Translations under genes and position numbers: made by a program
Assembly (NCBI GenBank): GCA_963546395.1
Contig: CAUUMS010000012.1
Coordinates: 1 to 56,770, forward strand
From: Bacteroides_D sp963546395
GTDB taxonomy: Bacteria > Bacteroidota > Bacteroidia > Bacteroidales > CAJPTX01
Length of the DNA: 56,770 nt
Direction: 5' to 3'
Shown: positions 7,778-16,150 of the stretch, in pieces
Layout: each line of letters starts with the position of its first letter
Position numbering within the stretch: position 1 is the stretch's first letter
Notes under the pieces: generated by a model
What the model was told of the DNA's origin: nothing
The model's database searches: none
Seen by the model: only the letters and a program-made list of their open reading frames with translations

Positions 7778-9568
7778 CTAATCCGGTTGCTCCTCCGCTT
7801 TCATCCGGTATAATTCTGCCGAGGCATCATTACCCATAGCTTTTAGAACCTGGCTGTAATGCATTAATGCTGTGCGCCCAGGGCGTGGATTAATGGATAG
7901 CAGCTTGACGAATGTGCTGCGTGCAGCATCCAGCTCGCCCATCAGGTAGAGGATGTAACCGTACGTGTCAAGATAGCTCACATTGGTTCTGTCAATGCGC
8001 AGCGAGCGTTCTGAAAGTGTGCGTGCGTATTCTAGGCGGGTCGTATCGTAGAGCGCAATGAAGTAAGCGTAGTTATTGCAGGCCAGCGCATTCATGCTGT
8101 CAAGCTTAATCGCCTTATCATACGCTGCCCACGCATCCTTGTACGCCTTGGTTTCCATGGTCATGTCGCCCTTCGTAGCGTAGAGTATGGAGAGGTTTTT
8201 GCACAGTGTCTCCCGCTTATTGAGCTCGAGCCTTGTGGAATCCCCCGTATGCACCTGATACACCTCGCGCCGCTTCGTCTGCTTGAGCTCATTCTCATAG
8301 CGGTATATGAACATCGCCAGTGTATCATTCTTCTGCTGGAAGGGGAGGTTGATGCGTCCGAGCAGGTAGACGTACTGTAGGCTGCTCGTGACATCGAACG
8401 GGAAGGCTCTGGCCATCCAGCGTAGCGTGCTCGTTTGCTGTCCCCAGTTGTCTAGCGTCACGCTGTCGAGGTGCGATTGTTCAATGCGGTTCCGCACATC
8501 CCACCAGAAGTAGTCGGCCGGGTACCTATCCGTCAGCGTTTTTATCATGTTATAGCTCCTCTCGTGTTGCTTCGTGGCCAAGTAGAAGCGATACTGCGTG
8601 ATAAGCCTGCGACGACTTACGTCGAGTTTGCCAAACAGCTCGTCGAAGGAAACCATGTAATCAATGTCTCTCAGTATACTACCACGTACACTGTAAAGTA
8701 GTCGTTCCACAATGCGCAGCACGCCATCCTGGCTTGCGTCACACCGTTGTGATAGGTTCAGAAACGACTCAATGGCTTCTCTTTCCATCCCCTTATCACA
8801 TAGGAATGCGATGTACATCTCCCATAGCCGCTCATCTGGGCAGGCGTCTGCGGCAGCCTGCTTAAAATGTTCTATGGCCTTTTCGGTGTTTCCGCAATGC
8901 ATTGCGGTCTCTGCGGCGTAGTAGTGGGCATCTGTGCGCTGCTCTCCGGCTTGCGTATCCCGCTCTGCGTAGTGTAATGCCGAGTCGCACTCCTGCTTTT
9001 GGTTGTATGCACTGGCTACCAATAGGTTTGTGGAGTAATACGGACTCATCAGTTGACCATGCTCTTGGCAGATAGCGATTACGCTGTCGGGCTCTTGCGC
9101 ACGTAAGTAGGCTAGGGCGAGACGATACCAGTTCTCGGGTTTCGTATCCTGGAGCTCCACGAGCTTCTGCGCCACGGCTATTGATTCTCTCCCCAATGTG
9201 TCCCTTGCACCCTCGAGAAGCAGCGAGTAGGTCTCAAGATATTCTGCGTTGTTGCTGTCCTTACTCAACGCTTTTCGCATGGCTGCTTGCGCGCTGTCCA
9301 TCTCGCTGAGCTCTCCGTACGCTCTGGCTTGCAGGTGATACAATTCGGCCTCGTGCGGATATTTCGCAATGGCCTCATTGATACGCCCAAGTGGCCAGTG
9401 CCCCTCCTCTATACGCTGCTTGTAAATATCGTACAGAGCGGCTGGAGCCCCCTCGGGTAGCTCGCCGCCTGCGTGCATCTTCCGACTGCAACTGCCCAGC
9501 ACACCCATGGTGCCAACGGCTATTACTATGAGCGTAAACCAATTTACAATCACGCTATTGCGCATCAT
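7778..9568 (-). CDS. TPR-repeat lipoprotein
   Basis: A 596-residue protein beginning with a lipoprotein signal whose lipobox LGSC gives Cys27 as the lipidated residue. The rest is tetratricopeptide repeats, clearest near residues 50-260 and again at the C-terminus (SVLDTYGYILYLMGELDAA-like helices). TPR arrays are protein-protein scaffolds; the location next to an EnvC-like protein and a flippase suggests an envelope role at the periplasmic face of the outer or inner membrane. The order flippase-dut-TPR-M23 protein is a recurring Bacteroidota arrangement as I recall it. The client protein is unknown. Confidence 0.85.
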   Translation of the reverse strand: MMRNSVIVNWFTLIVIAVGTMGVLGSCSRKMHAGGELPEGAPAALYDIYKQRIEEGHWPLGRINEAIAKYPHEAELYHLQARAYGELSEMDSAQAAMRKALSKDSNNAEYLETYSLLLEGARDTLGRESIAVAQKLVELQDTKPENWYRLALAYLRAQEPDSVIAICQEHGQLMSPYYSTNLLVASAYNQKQECDSALHYAERDTQAGEQRTDAHYYAAETAMHCGNTEKAIEHFKQAAADACPDERLWEMYIAFLCDKGMEREAIESFLNLSQRCDASQDGVLRIVERLLYSVRGSILRDIDYMVSFDELFGKLDVSRRRLITQYRFYLATKQHERSYNMIKTLTDRYPADYFWWDVRNRIEQSHLDSVTLDNWGQQTSTLRWMARAFPFDVTSSLQYVYLLGRINLPFQQKNDTLAMFIYRYENELKQTKRREVYQVHTGDSTRLELNKRETLCKNLSILYATKGDMTMETKAYKDAWAAYDKAIKLDSMNALACNNYAYFIALYDTTRLEYARTLSERSLRIDRTNVSYLDTYGYILYLMGELDAARSTFVKLLSINPRPGRTALMHYSQVLKAMGNDASAELYRMKAEEQPD

Positions 9569-9822
9569 AATCTGTCAAATGACTTTATAGCCTTTCCCTT
9601 GTTTCTCTATCCCCTGTCATCTGCCTCTCCGTCGCTCAAGCCACTTGCACGGTGCCGCATCCTGGCTAGCGGGTAGCAGCTTTCTACAGCGTCTTCGCCG
9701 CGTTTAGTATACCTTGCCTTGCAGTACCAGGGTCACCAGTTTTACCACATGCGAAACGCCATCTTACCTCTCCTTGCCTCGTGGCCATATGCTGGGCCAT
9801 TGGCTGCCTATTACTCCCTCAT

Positions 9823-10260
9823 TTATAGCTCTGTGTGCCCAAATCCTCCCGCCCCTCGCTCGCTTTCCTCCAGGTGGTCAACCCGCATAAACCTCGCCCG
9901 CGCAACGGGCATTACAACCAGTTGCGCAATACGATCTCCGTTGCTTATCGTTACTGGGCTTTCACCGAGGTTGATCACCAGCACCTGTATCTCGCCCCGG
10001 TAATCGCTATCGATCGTTCCTGGCGAGTTGAGCAGCGTTAGTCCGTGCCGTAGGGCTAAGCCGCTTCGTGGGCGAACCTGTGCCTCGAAGCCCTCATCCA
10101 GCGCAATGCTTACCCCGGTGGGTACGCACATGCGTTGGCCGGGGTTGCAAACGAGAGGCTCATCCAGCAGGGCATGCAGGTCGGCACCTGCGCTGCCGGG
10201 AGTTTGGTAGCATGGCACCCTCCCTCCGTCTCGTAGAACTATCGGAACAATCGCCTCCAT
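9823..10260 (-). CDS. dut: dUTP diphosphatase
   Basis: Dut hydrolyses dUTP to dUMP, keeping uracil out of DNA and feeding thymidylate synthesis. All five motifs of the trimeric family are present: AGADLHA, RPRSGLALRHG, GTIDSDYRGEI, RIAQLV and the C-terminal RGAGGFGHTEL. I place the start at 10260 (MEAIVPIV), which gives 145 residues; the longer frame adds 35 residues lacking family similarity. With this start it overlaps the end of the upstream flippase gene by 22 bases, implying translational coupling. Confidence 0.95.
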   Translation of the reverse strand: MEAIVPIVLRDGGRVPCYQTPGSAGADLHALLDEPLVCNPGQRMCVPTGVSIALDEGFEAQVRPRSGLALRHGLTLLNSPGTIDSDYRGEIQVLVINLGESPVTISNGDRIAQLVVMPVARARFMRVDHLEESERGAGGFGHTEL

Positions 10261-11702
10261 CTCTTTAGCATTTCGATTAACGAGGTTCCCTCCATGCGCA
10301 GTATTCCCTCGAGCATGGCGACTAGTAACGCAGCGCGCGCTAGCAGCATTGCGCCCAGGGGCCAATGATCCATGAATCCCCCTGCGACGCTAATCACCAG
10401 CCCCCCTAGCAAAACGAGCCCCATCTTGCCGAAATTGTAGGGTATGGGGTAGCACCGTTGCCCCACCATCAGGCAGAGGGCAATCATCACGGCGTAGCTA
10501 CAGCCACGGGCGATGGCTGCGCCCTTGTAGCCTATCAGTGGCGTGAGCCACAGGTTGACACCTATCGTGATGGCGGCCCCGGCAAACGTGAACAGCACTC
10601 CGTACCACGTGCGCTTGGTGAGTTTATACCAGAAGCTCACATTGAAATACAGGCCGTACAGCACGTTAGCGAGTAGCAGGAAGGGCATAACGTCGAGCCC
10701 ATCCCAGAAGGCTCGGCCGACGAAGTGTTTCAGCACAGGCATTGCAAACCAAATCCCCACGGCGCATAGGGCAATGAAGTAGGTGAAGTACTGCGTTACT
10801 ATGGCGTATATATTCCGGTCGCCTTCCTTACCCTTTTGGGCAAAGAAGAAAGGCTCTGCGGCGTATTTGAACATTTGCACGAAGAGCACCACCAGCACGG
10901 CAATCTTAGCATTGGCACCATAGACACCGAGCTCTACCATGGCATCGCTAGCGGGCGTGAGCCATTTGATGAAAATCCGATCCAAAAACTCATTGGCCGT
11001 CCCCCCGATCCCGCTGATGAGCAGCGGGAAGGAGAAGGCGAGAATGGCCCATAGCTCCTTCCGCGATCCGCGTGGCGGAAGCCAGCCCGTTACGGCTATT
11101 CCGCATACGAAGGCGCCGAGGCTGGCAATCAGATTGCTCAGGAGCACATACCCTGCGCCGAAATGCGCATTGTATAGCCCCAATTTGGGGAAACCTACCA
11201 GGAATAGGAGGTTCAACCCCACGTTTACAACCACGCTAGCGATCTTGATGCTGCTGAATACCAATGGTCGTTGTTGCCACCGGAGTTTGGCAAAGATGAT
11301 GGCCGACCACGCATCGATCCCCAGTATGCCGGCAGTGATTAGTAGCAGCGACTCACGTCCTTCGTAGCCGAGCGCCTCGGAGATGGGGGCGCAAAAGCCC
11401 CAGCATATGGCAAAAAACAGGGTGCTAGTGGCGGCGAGGAAGTAGAATAGCGTCCCGTATGTCTTCTCACCCGACTTAGGGTCATCGGTGCGTGCGAAGC
11501 GGAAAAACCCAGTCTCCAATCCGAATGTGAGCACCACCATCAGGATGGCGATGTAGGCGTAGAGCTCGGTCAAGACACCGTACTCGCCCTTGTCGTACAC
11601 CCGCGAGTGTAGGACGACGAGAAAGTAATTCAACAGCCGTGGTACCACGCTGCTGAGCCCGTAGACGGCCGATTGGCTGGCGAGGCGCCGCAGGAATCCC
11701 AT
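10239..11702 (-). CDS. Wzx/MATE-type polysaccharide flippase
   Basis: A 487-residue integral membrane protein of the polysaccharide biosynthesis (Wzx-like) family, with about 12-14 hydrophobic segments. The N-terminal SQSAVYGLSSVVPRLLNYFL is typical of the family. Such proteins flip undecaprenyl-linked oligosaccharides, or in some subfamilies other lipid-linked precursors, across the inner membrane. It is the first of two flippases in the window, and the two are not close copies. Its stop codon abuts the start of dut, and its start abuts the end of the patatin gene, so the three are translated from one message. Confidence 0.88.
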   Translation of the reverse strand: MGFLRRLASQSAVYGLSSVVPRLLNYFLVVLHSRVYDKGEYGVLTELYAYIAILMVVLTFGLETGFFRFARTDDPKSGEKTYGTLFYFLAATSTLFFAICWGFCAPISEALGYEGRESLLLITAGILGIDAWSAIIFAKLRWQQRPLVFSSIKIASVVVNVGLNLLFLVGFPKLGLYNAHFGAGYVLLSNLIASLGAFVCGIAVTGWLPPRGSRKELWAILAFSFPLLISGIGGTANEFLDRIFIKWLTPASDAMVELGVYGANAKIAVLVVLFVQMFKYAAEPFFFAQKGKEGDRNIYAIVTQYFTYFIALCAVGIWFAMPVLKHFVGRAFWDGLDVMPFLLLANVLYGLYFNVSFWYKLTKRTWYGVLFTFAGAAITIGVNLWLTPLIGYKGAAIARGCSYAVMIALCLMVGQRCYPIPYNFGKMGLVLLGGLVISVAGGFMDHWPLGAMLLARAALLVAMLEGILRMEGTSLIEMLKRWRRLFR

Positions 11703-14113
11703 CAGAAGTCGAGCCCCGACTTTTTAAAAATCGTATACCCCAAATTCAAGCTAATGAGGGTATTACTCCACGGATCCTCACGCCACTCTGGGAGATATGT
11801 CACGCTCAGGCTCAGTGGCCCTATCAGGGTGTGGTACGTCAGGTTGGCCTCGCCGAAGAAGTAGCGGTATGAGGCGAAACGCCCGTATTTTGCCCGGTCT
11901 TCTTTCGCTTTCTCGAGCGGGCGTAGCGGGAAAAAGAAGAAACCCTTTGCCTGGAAGTAGAACTTCGAGAATATTTGCACCGTGGGCATCAGGCCGAGCC
12001 CTATGTACTGCTTGGCCCGAAGGTGTGGTAGGAACACCGATCGTAGGATGGGGGTTGGGGCAAAGCGGGGCGTAGCCAGCAGATTCGACGTGTAGTTCAG
12101 ATAGGGCTGCTTCAGCGTCATTTGCACATCCACGAGTCCTCCCAGTGCGAATCGCCGCAGGCGGTCGAAGGCCACGTAACGCTCGTAGTAGCCATGGATG
12201 TTGGCCCAGAAGTGCCCATCACCCCGTACCTCGGGGTTTGCCGACGTGGTGCCGGGGGTGGTGCGCTCGTGTAGCAGAAATGTTCCTGCTCGCACGAACC
12301 ATGCCTGCCCGCTCGTGGCATACTGCCGGTAGTTCAGCGTCTCACGGCGCATTTCCACGCCCCCGTACAGGTAGCGCGTGCGTGTCTCATCGGGAATGTC
12401 CTTGCGCAAGTACCGCTCCACCTGGTAGTAGCTATCGAACTTCATGCCAGCGTTTAACGAGATCTCCATCTGCGAGTTGAACGACAGCGGGATCCCCAGC
12501 CTGGCGTAAACGTAGTTATCCTTGCTCTTGATGTAGGGTGGCCGTGAATCCTCAAAGAGCGCAATGGGCGATGTCGTGTGGTAATCGTACCGGTTGAACA
12601 TATAGCCCACCGAGTAGGAGAATGGGCGATCCCACATTACGTCCTGCCTCCAGCCTATCTCGGCGTTCGAGTACAGGTCGCCCACCGTGCCGTAGGCATA
12701 TGCCCGGGCGCTGAACCAGCTGAAGATCTTGTAGTCCACGCCCAGGAACACCGAGTTGAGATTCGTGCTCGAGATATTGCCCCCGATCGAGAAGTCCCAG
12801 TGGTGCGCCTGACGCACGTTTAGTCGTAGCTTATACTGCTGGCTCACGCTGTCGTAAGTGGCTGTGGGATATATCCTATCGATGTGGCAATCGGCGTTAA
12901 GCTTAAAGTACTCCGAGCGAAACGACTTGAACGAGAATGCGCTGCGACTCTTGCTGATGGTGTGCTCCAGGTTGCGGGCTTGCTTGCGATTGATCCCCTC
13001 TACCTCGATGTTGTGGCTGAACACCAGCGGCGGTTTCTGCGCATTGAATGCCTGCCGTTGGGCTGCGAGGCTCAACGTGTCGAGCCGTCGGCTTACCCGA
13101 CGCTTGATCTCATCCATGCGTTGCATGGCCGCCCGGTACCCAAGGGCCACGAGCGAGTCGCACATGTCGAAATCGAGAATCCCGATCCCTTCCAGCTGCG
13201 ACCGGATGGATACACCCACCGCCTCGGGCATCTCGTAGTCCGTAGGATTCATTACCAGCATCTCCACCTGCCCAAACAGGTCGTCGGAGCGGGGTGGGGG
13301 GGAGCTACCAGAGACGTTGCTACCGATGATCAGCGATGGATTGAAATCCCTCTGCATCACGTCCCAAGGGTAGTTATCGTAAAGCCCTCCATCAAAGTAG
13401 AGCGTGCTGTCGATCTCCACGCAGCGAAACAGCATCGGGTACGTCATGCTGGCGCGCACGGCTGTGCCTAGGTCGCCCTGGCTGAAGATCTTAGGGCGTT
13501 TATGGTACACGTCGCTCGCCACGCATCGAAACGGGCGGAATAGCCGATTGAAATCACCTCGTGCCACCCCATTCCCTGGCGCCATCAACTCCATGAAGGC
13601 GAGGTCCATTTCGGTGGTCGGAATCAGATGCGAGGGCAGCACCACGCGGAACGTGGTGTCCTCGCGCACCACCGAGATGGTCAGTATGCGGGAGTCTTGC
13701 CCGTAGTGCAGGAAATAGTACTTATCCTTCTCATCTATTTCTCCGGTGCTCCAGCGTCTTAGCTCATCCGACTTGAATATCCGGATCATATCATCCGTTG
13801 TGTACCCCAGCGAGTACAATGCGCCCACAATGGCCCCAATGGATGTGCCGGTTACGTAGTCAATGGGTATCTCACTCTCCTCCAGTGCCTTTATTACGCC
13901 GATGTGGGCTAGCCCTCGGGCCCCTCCGCCGCTGAGCGATAGCCCCACGCTCTTGGTTGGAGGGGGAGCAGGGAGAGCCTCCACCTGTGGAGGCGCATGC
14001 AGCGAATCGATATGATGCACCTCCTGCGCGCGCACGGCACCCACCCCCTGCGAGAGGATGAGCGCAGCGACCCACACGCCACACCGGCCGAGCGACCTCA
14101 AACCACCCCGCAT
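11702..14113 (-). CDS. Patatin-like phospholipase with outer-membrane beta-barrel
   Basis: An 803-residue exported protein. After a signal peptide (cleavage before Gln30) comes a patatin domain with the oxyanion loop GGGARG at residues 62-67, the nucleophile elbow GTSIG with Ser91, and the catalytic DGG with Asp241 (FDGGLYDNYP). A POTRA-like segment follows (SHNIEVEGINRKQARNL) and then a C-terminal barrel of the Omp85/BamA type ending in Phe. This matches the PlpD layout, in which a lipase domain is delivered by its own fused transporter. Whether the lipase stays tethered or is released is unknown. It heads a minus-strand run reaching ybeY. Confidence 0.92.
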   Translation of the reverse strand: MRGGLRSLGRCGVWVAALILSQGVGAVRAQEVHHIDSLHAPPQVEALPAPPPTKSVGLSLSGGGARGLAHIGVIKALEESEIPIDYVTGTSIGAIVGALYSLGYTTDDMIRIFKSDELRRWSTGEIDEKDKYYFLHYGQDSRILTISVVREDTTFRVVLPSHLIPTTEMDLAFMELMAPGNGVARGDFNRLFRPFRCVASDVYHKRPKIFSQGDLGTAVRASMTYPMLFRCVEIDSTLYFDGGLYDNYPWDVMQRDFNPSLIIGSNVSGSSPPPRSDDLFGQVEMLVMNPTDYEMPEAVGVSIRSQLEGIGILDFDMCDSLVALGYRAAMQRMDEIKRRVSRRLDTLSLAAQRQAFNAQKPPLVFSHNIEVEGINRKQARNLEHTISKSRSAFSFKSFRSEYFKLNADCHIDRIYPTATYDSVSQQYKLRLNVRQAHHWDFSIGGNISSTNLNSVFLGVDYKIFSWFSARAYAYGTVGDLYSNAEIGWRQDVMWDRPFSYSVGYMFNRYDYHTTSPIALFEDSRPPYIKSKDNYVYARLGIPLSFNSQMEISLNAGMKFDSYYQVERYLRKDIPDETRTRYLYGGVEMRRETLNYRQYATSGQAWFVRAGTFLLHERTTPGTTSANPEVRGDGHFWANIHGYYERYVAFDRLRRFALGGLVDVQMTLKQPYLNYTSNLLATPRFAPTPILRSVFLPHLRAKQYIGLGLMPTVQIFSKFYFQAKGFFFFPLRPLEKAKEDRAKYGRFASYRYFFGEANLTYHTLIGPLSLSVTYLPEWREDPWSNTLISLNLGYTIFKKSGLDF

Positions 14114-14117
14114 TTCG

Positions 14118-14125
14118 TATATTTG
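14118..14125 (+). promoter_or_regulatory. -7 element for the cyclophilin gene
   Basis: TATATTTG fits the Bacteroidota -7 consensus TAnnTTTG and lies 37 bases before the ATG at 14163. It is interleaved with the opposing promoter for the patatin gene at 14150-14179. Confidence 0.55.
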
Positions 14126-14149
14126 CGCTTAATTGCTTCTGTTCAACAG

Positions 14150-14179
14150 CAAAGATACGATAATGACACGTCTTGCAAA
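14150..14179 (-). promoter_or_regulatory. promoter for the patatin-to-ybeY run
   Basis: On the minus strand, TTTG (14179-14176) is followed after 18 bases by TATCTTTG (14157-14150), a good match to the Bacteroidota promoter TTTG-N~19-TAnnTTTG. The patatin start is at 14113. The element overlaps the 5' end of the divergent cyclophilin gene, so the two transcripts would overlap at their starts. Confidence 0.6.
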
Positions 14180-15008
14180 GATTACGTTCCTCCTATTCTC
14201 GGCAATTCTAACCACGGCACTTATGTCTAGCTGCACAGCAAAACCCAAGACGGGCGATTCGTACATCGTCCGCATCGTCACGAGCAAGGGCACCATGGAG
14301 GTCGAACTCTTCAATGACACGCCTCTGCACCGCGACAATTTCGTCAAGCTCGTAGAGGATGGCACCTACAATGGACTGGCATTCCATCGCGTCATCAAGG
14401 AATTTATGATCCAGGGTGGCGATCCTGACACCAAGAACATGGAGCCTGGTAAGGTCTATGGGGGTGGCGACCTGGGGTACACCGTGCCGGCTGAATTCGT
14501 TCCTACCCACTTCCATCGTAAGGGGGCCCTCGCGGCTGCTCGCCAGGGCGATCAGGTGAATCCGGAGAAGCGGTCCTCGGCCTCCCAGTTCTACATTGTC
14601 CAGGGTAAGGTGTACGATGAGCCTACCCTTATGCCCATGCTCCAGCAGACGGCAGCGCAGCAGCGCAGCGCGCAGGCGGTGGCCGTGGTGCGTAAGTACT
14701 ACCAGGAAAACTTGCAGGGAAAGACCGATCGCAATGAGGAGGCCCTACGTGCCACCCTCGACAGCGTTTATGACCGCGCCCTCGACTCCATTCCCACCCC
14801 TCCCGTCAATCCCGAAGCGGTGAAGATCTACACCACGGAGGGCGGCGTGCCCCACCTCGATGGCGAGTACACCGTCTTTGGGCAGGTGATAAAGGGTATG
14901 GAGGTCATCGATGCCATTGCAGCGTGCGAGACGGACCAGTACGACAACCCCAAGGATAAGGTTGAGATCGTGGAGATGACCATCGTGCGCACACCCAAGG
15001 GCAAGTAG
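14163..15008 (+). CDS. Lipoprotein cyclophilin-type peptidyl-prolyl isomerase
   Basis: A 281-residue lipoprotein (lipobox MSSC, Cys24) with a cyclophilin domain that speeds proline isomerisation in envelope proteins. The core motifs are present: FHRVI at 75-79 with the catalytic Arg, MIQGGD at 82-87 and SQFYIV at 141-146. Residues about 152-222 form a charged helical insertion before the domain resumes at HLDGEYTVFGQVIKGMEVID. Similar insertions occur in Bacteroidota relatives. I chose the ATG at 14163 because it gives a clean lipoprotein signal; an upstream in-frame codon at 14133 adds ten residues. pheS follows 30 bases later. Confidence 0.92.
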   Translation: MTRLAKITFLLFSAILTTALMSSCTAKPKTGDSYIVRIVTSKGTMEVELFNDTPLHRDNFVKLVEDGTYNGLAFHRVIKEFMIQGGDPDTKNMEPGKVYGGGDLGYTVPAEFVPTHFHRKGALAAARQGDQVNPEKRSSASQFYIVQGKVYDEPTLMPMLQQTAAQQRSAQAVAVVRKYYQENLQGKTDRNEEALRATLDSVYDRALDSIPTPPVNPEAVKIYTTEGGVPHLDGEYTVFGQVIKGMEVIDAIAACETDQYDNPKDKVEIVEMTIVRTPKGK

Positions 15009-15038
15009 CTATTACACCCATCCACAACCCGACTCTCC

Positions 15039-16049
15039 ATGCTAGAGCAGATCGAGACGCTACTGCGCGACATCGCTGCGGCCCAGGCCACTACACCGGC
15101 CCAGGTGGAGGAGTTCCGCCTGGCCATGCTTTCCCGTAACGGGCGAGTGGCGAAGCTGATCGATGCCTTTCGTGAGCTTCCCCCCGAGCAGAAGCGCGAG
15201 CTCGGGCGACGCGTTAATGAGGTCAAGGCGTTAGCCCAGCAACGCTACGCAGAGTTGCAGCAGCTAACGGCAACGAAGGAGACCAACGCCCAGGCTCATT
15301 TCGATATCACCCGCACTGCGTCACCCAGTCCTGTAGGGGCACGCCACGTGCTGGCGACAACACGCCGTGAGATCGAGAACATCTTCAGCCGCATCGGCTT
15401 TCAGGTAGTCGAGGGCCCTGAGGTAGAGGACGACTGGCACGTCTTCTCTGCGCTCAACTTCCCCCCCGAGCATCCGGCCAGGGACATGCAGGACACGTTC
15501 TTCATCGATGGGAGCGAGAATGTGCTGCTCCGCACGCACACCTCGTCGGTGCAAGTGCGCGTCATGGAGCGGCAGAAGCCGCCTATCCGCGTGGTGTGCC
15601 CTGGGCGCGTGTTCCGCAACGAGGATATTTCGGCGCGGGCCCACTGCCAGTTCCACCAGATCGAGGGCCTCTATATCGATCGCAACGTCTCTTTTGCCGA
15701 CCTCAAGCAAACGCTCCTCTTCTTCGCCCGTGAGATGTTCGGGCCTTCGACGCAGATACGACTCCGGCCGAGCTTCTTCCCCTTCACTGAGCCATCGGCT
15801 GAGGTGGATGTGAGCTGCGACCTGTGCCAGGGGAAGGGCTGCAACGTGTGCAAGCACACCGGTTGGCTTGAGATACTCGGCTGCGGCATGGTCGATCCCA
15901 ACGTGCTCCGTGCGTGCAACATCGATCCCACCGAGTACTCCGGCTTCGCCTTCGGCATGGGCATTGAGCGCATTGCGATGATGAAGCACAAGATCAACGA
16001 TCTGCGCCTCTTCTTCGAGAATGACGTCCGATTCCTCGGGCAGTTCTAG
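15039..16049 (+). CDS. pheS: Phenylalanyl-tRNA synthetase alpha subunit
   Basis: PheS is the catalytic subunit of the alpha2beta2 enzyme that charges tRNA-Phe. The 336-residue protein has an N-terminal coiled coil (about 1-90) and the class II catalytic core: motif 2 around RPVCPGRVFRNEDISARAH-like sequence, FHQIEG, and motif 3 GFAFGMGIERIAMMKH. An internal CDLCQGKGCNVCKHTGW cysteine cluster is typical of bacterial PheS. pheT is not adjacent, as is usual in Bacteroidota. A strong hairpin lies just downstream at 16112. Confidence 0.96.
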   Translation: MLEQIETLLRDIAAAQATTPAQVEEFRLAMLSRNGRVAKLIDAFRELPPEQKRELGRRVNEVKALAQQRYAELQQLTATKETNAQAHFDITRTASPSPVGARHVLATTRREIENIFSRIGFQVVEGPEVEDDWHVFSALNFPPEHPARDMQDTFFIDGSENVLLRTHTSSVQVRVMERQKPPIRVVCPGRVFRNEDISARAHCQFHQIEGLYIDRNVSFADLKQTLLFFAREMFGPSTQIRLRPSFFPFTEPSAEVDVSCDLCQGKGCNVCKHTGWLEILGCGMVDPNVLRACNIDPTEYSGFAFGMGIERIAMMKHKINDLRLFFENDVRFLGQF

Positions 16050-16111
16050 TGCGCCGGCAGCCTTGATGCTCGGGGTGTCGTTCGTGCGCTAGCGTTTGAG
16101 AATATAGTGTG

Positions 16112-16150
16112 GGCCCTTGGGCCGTCCAAGAGGACGGCCCAAGGGCCTTT
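16112..16150 (+). terminator. strong hairpin terminator after pheS
   Basis: A perfect 16-bp stem is formed by 16112-16127 (GGCCCTTGGGCCGTCC) and 16132-16147, with the loop AAGA and a short T-run (TTT) after it. It lies 60 bases after the pheS stop. The stem is longer than most terminators and the T-run is short. Confidence 0.75.

Noticed and set aside
12145..12480. Long open frames opposite the patatin gene and other GC-rich genes
   Set aside because: They are antisense shadows of genes with clear motifs; high GC lengthens opposite-strand open frames.
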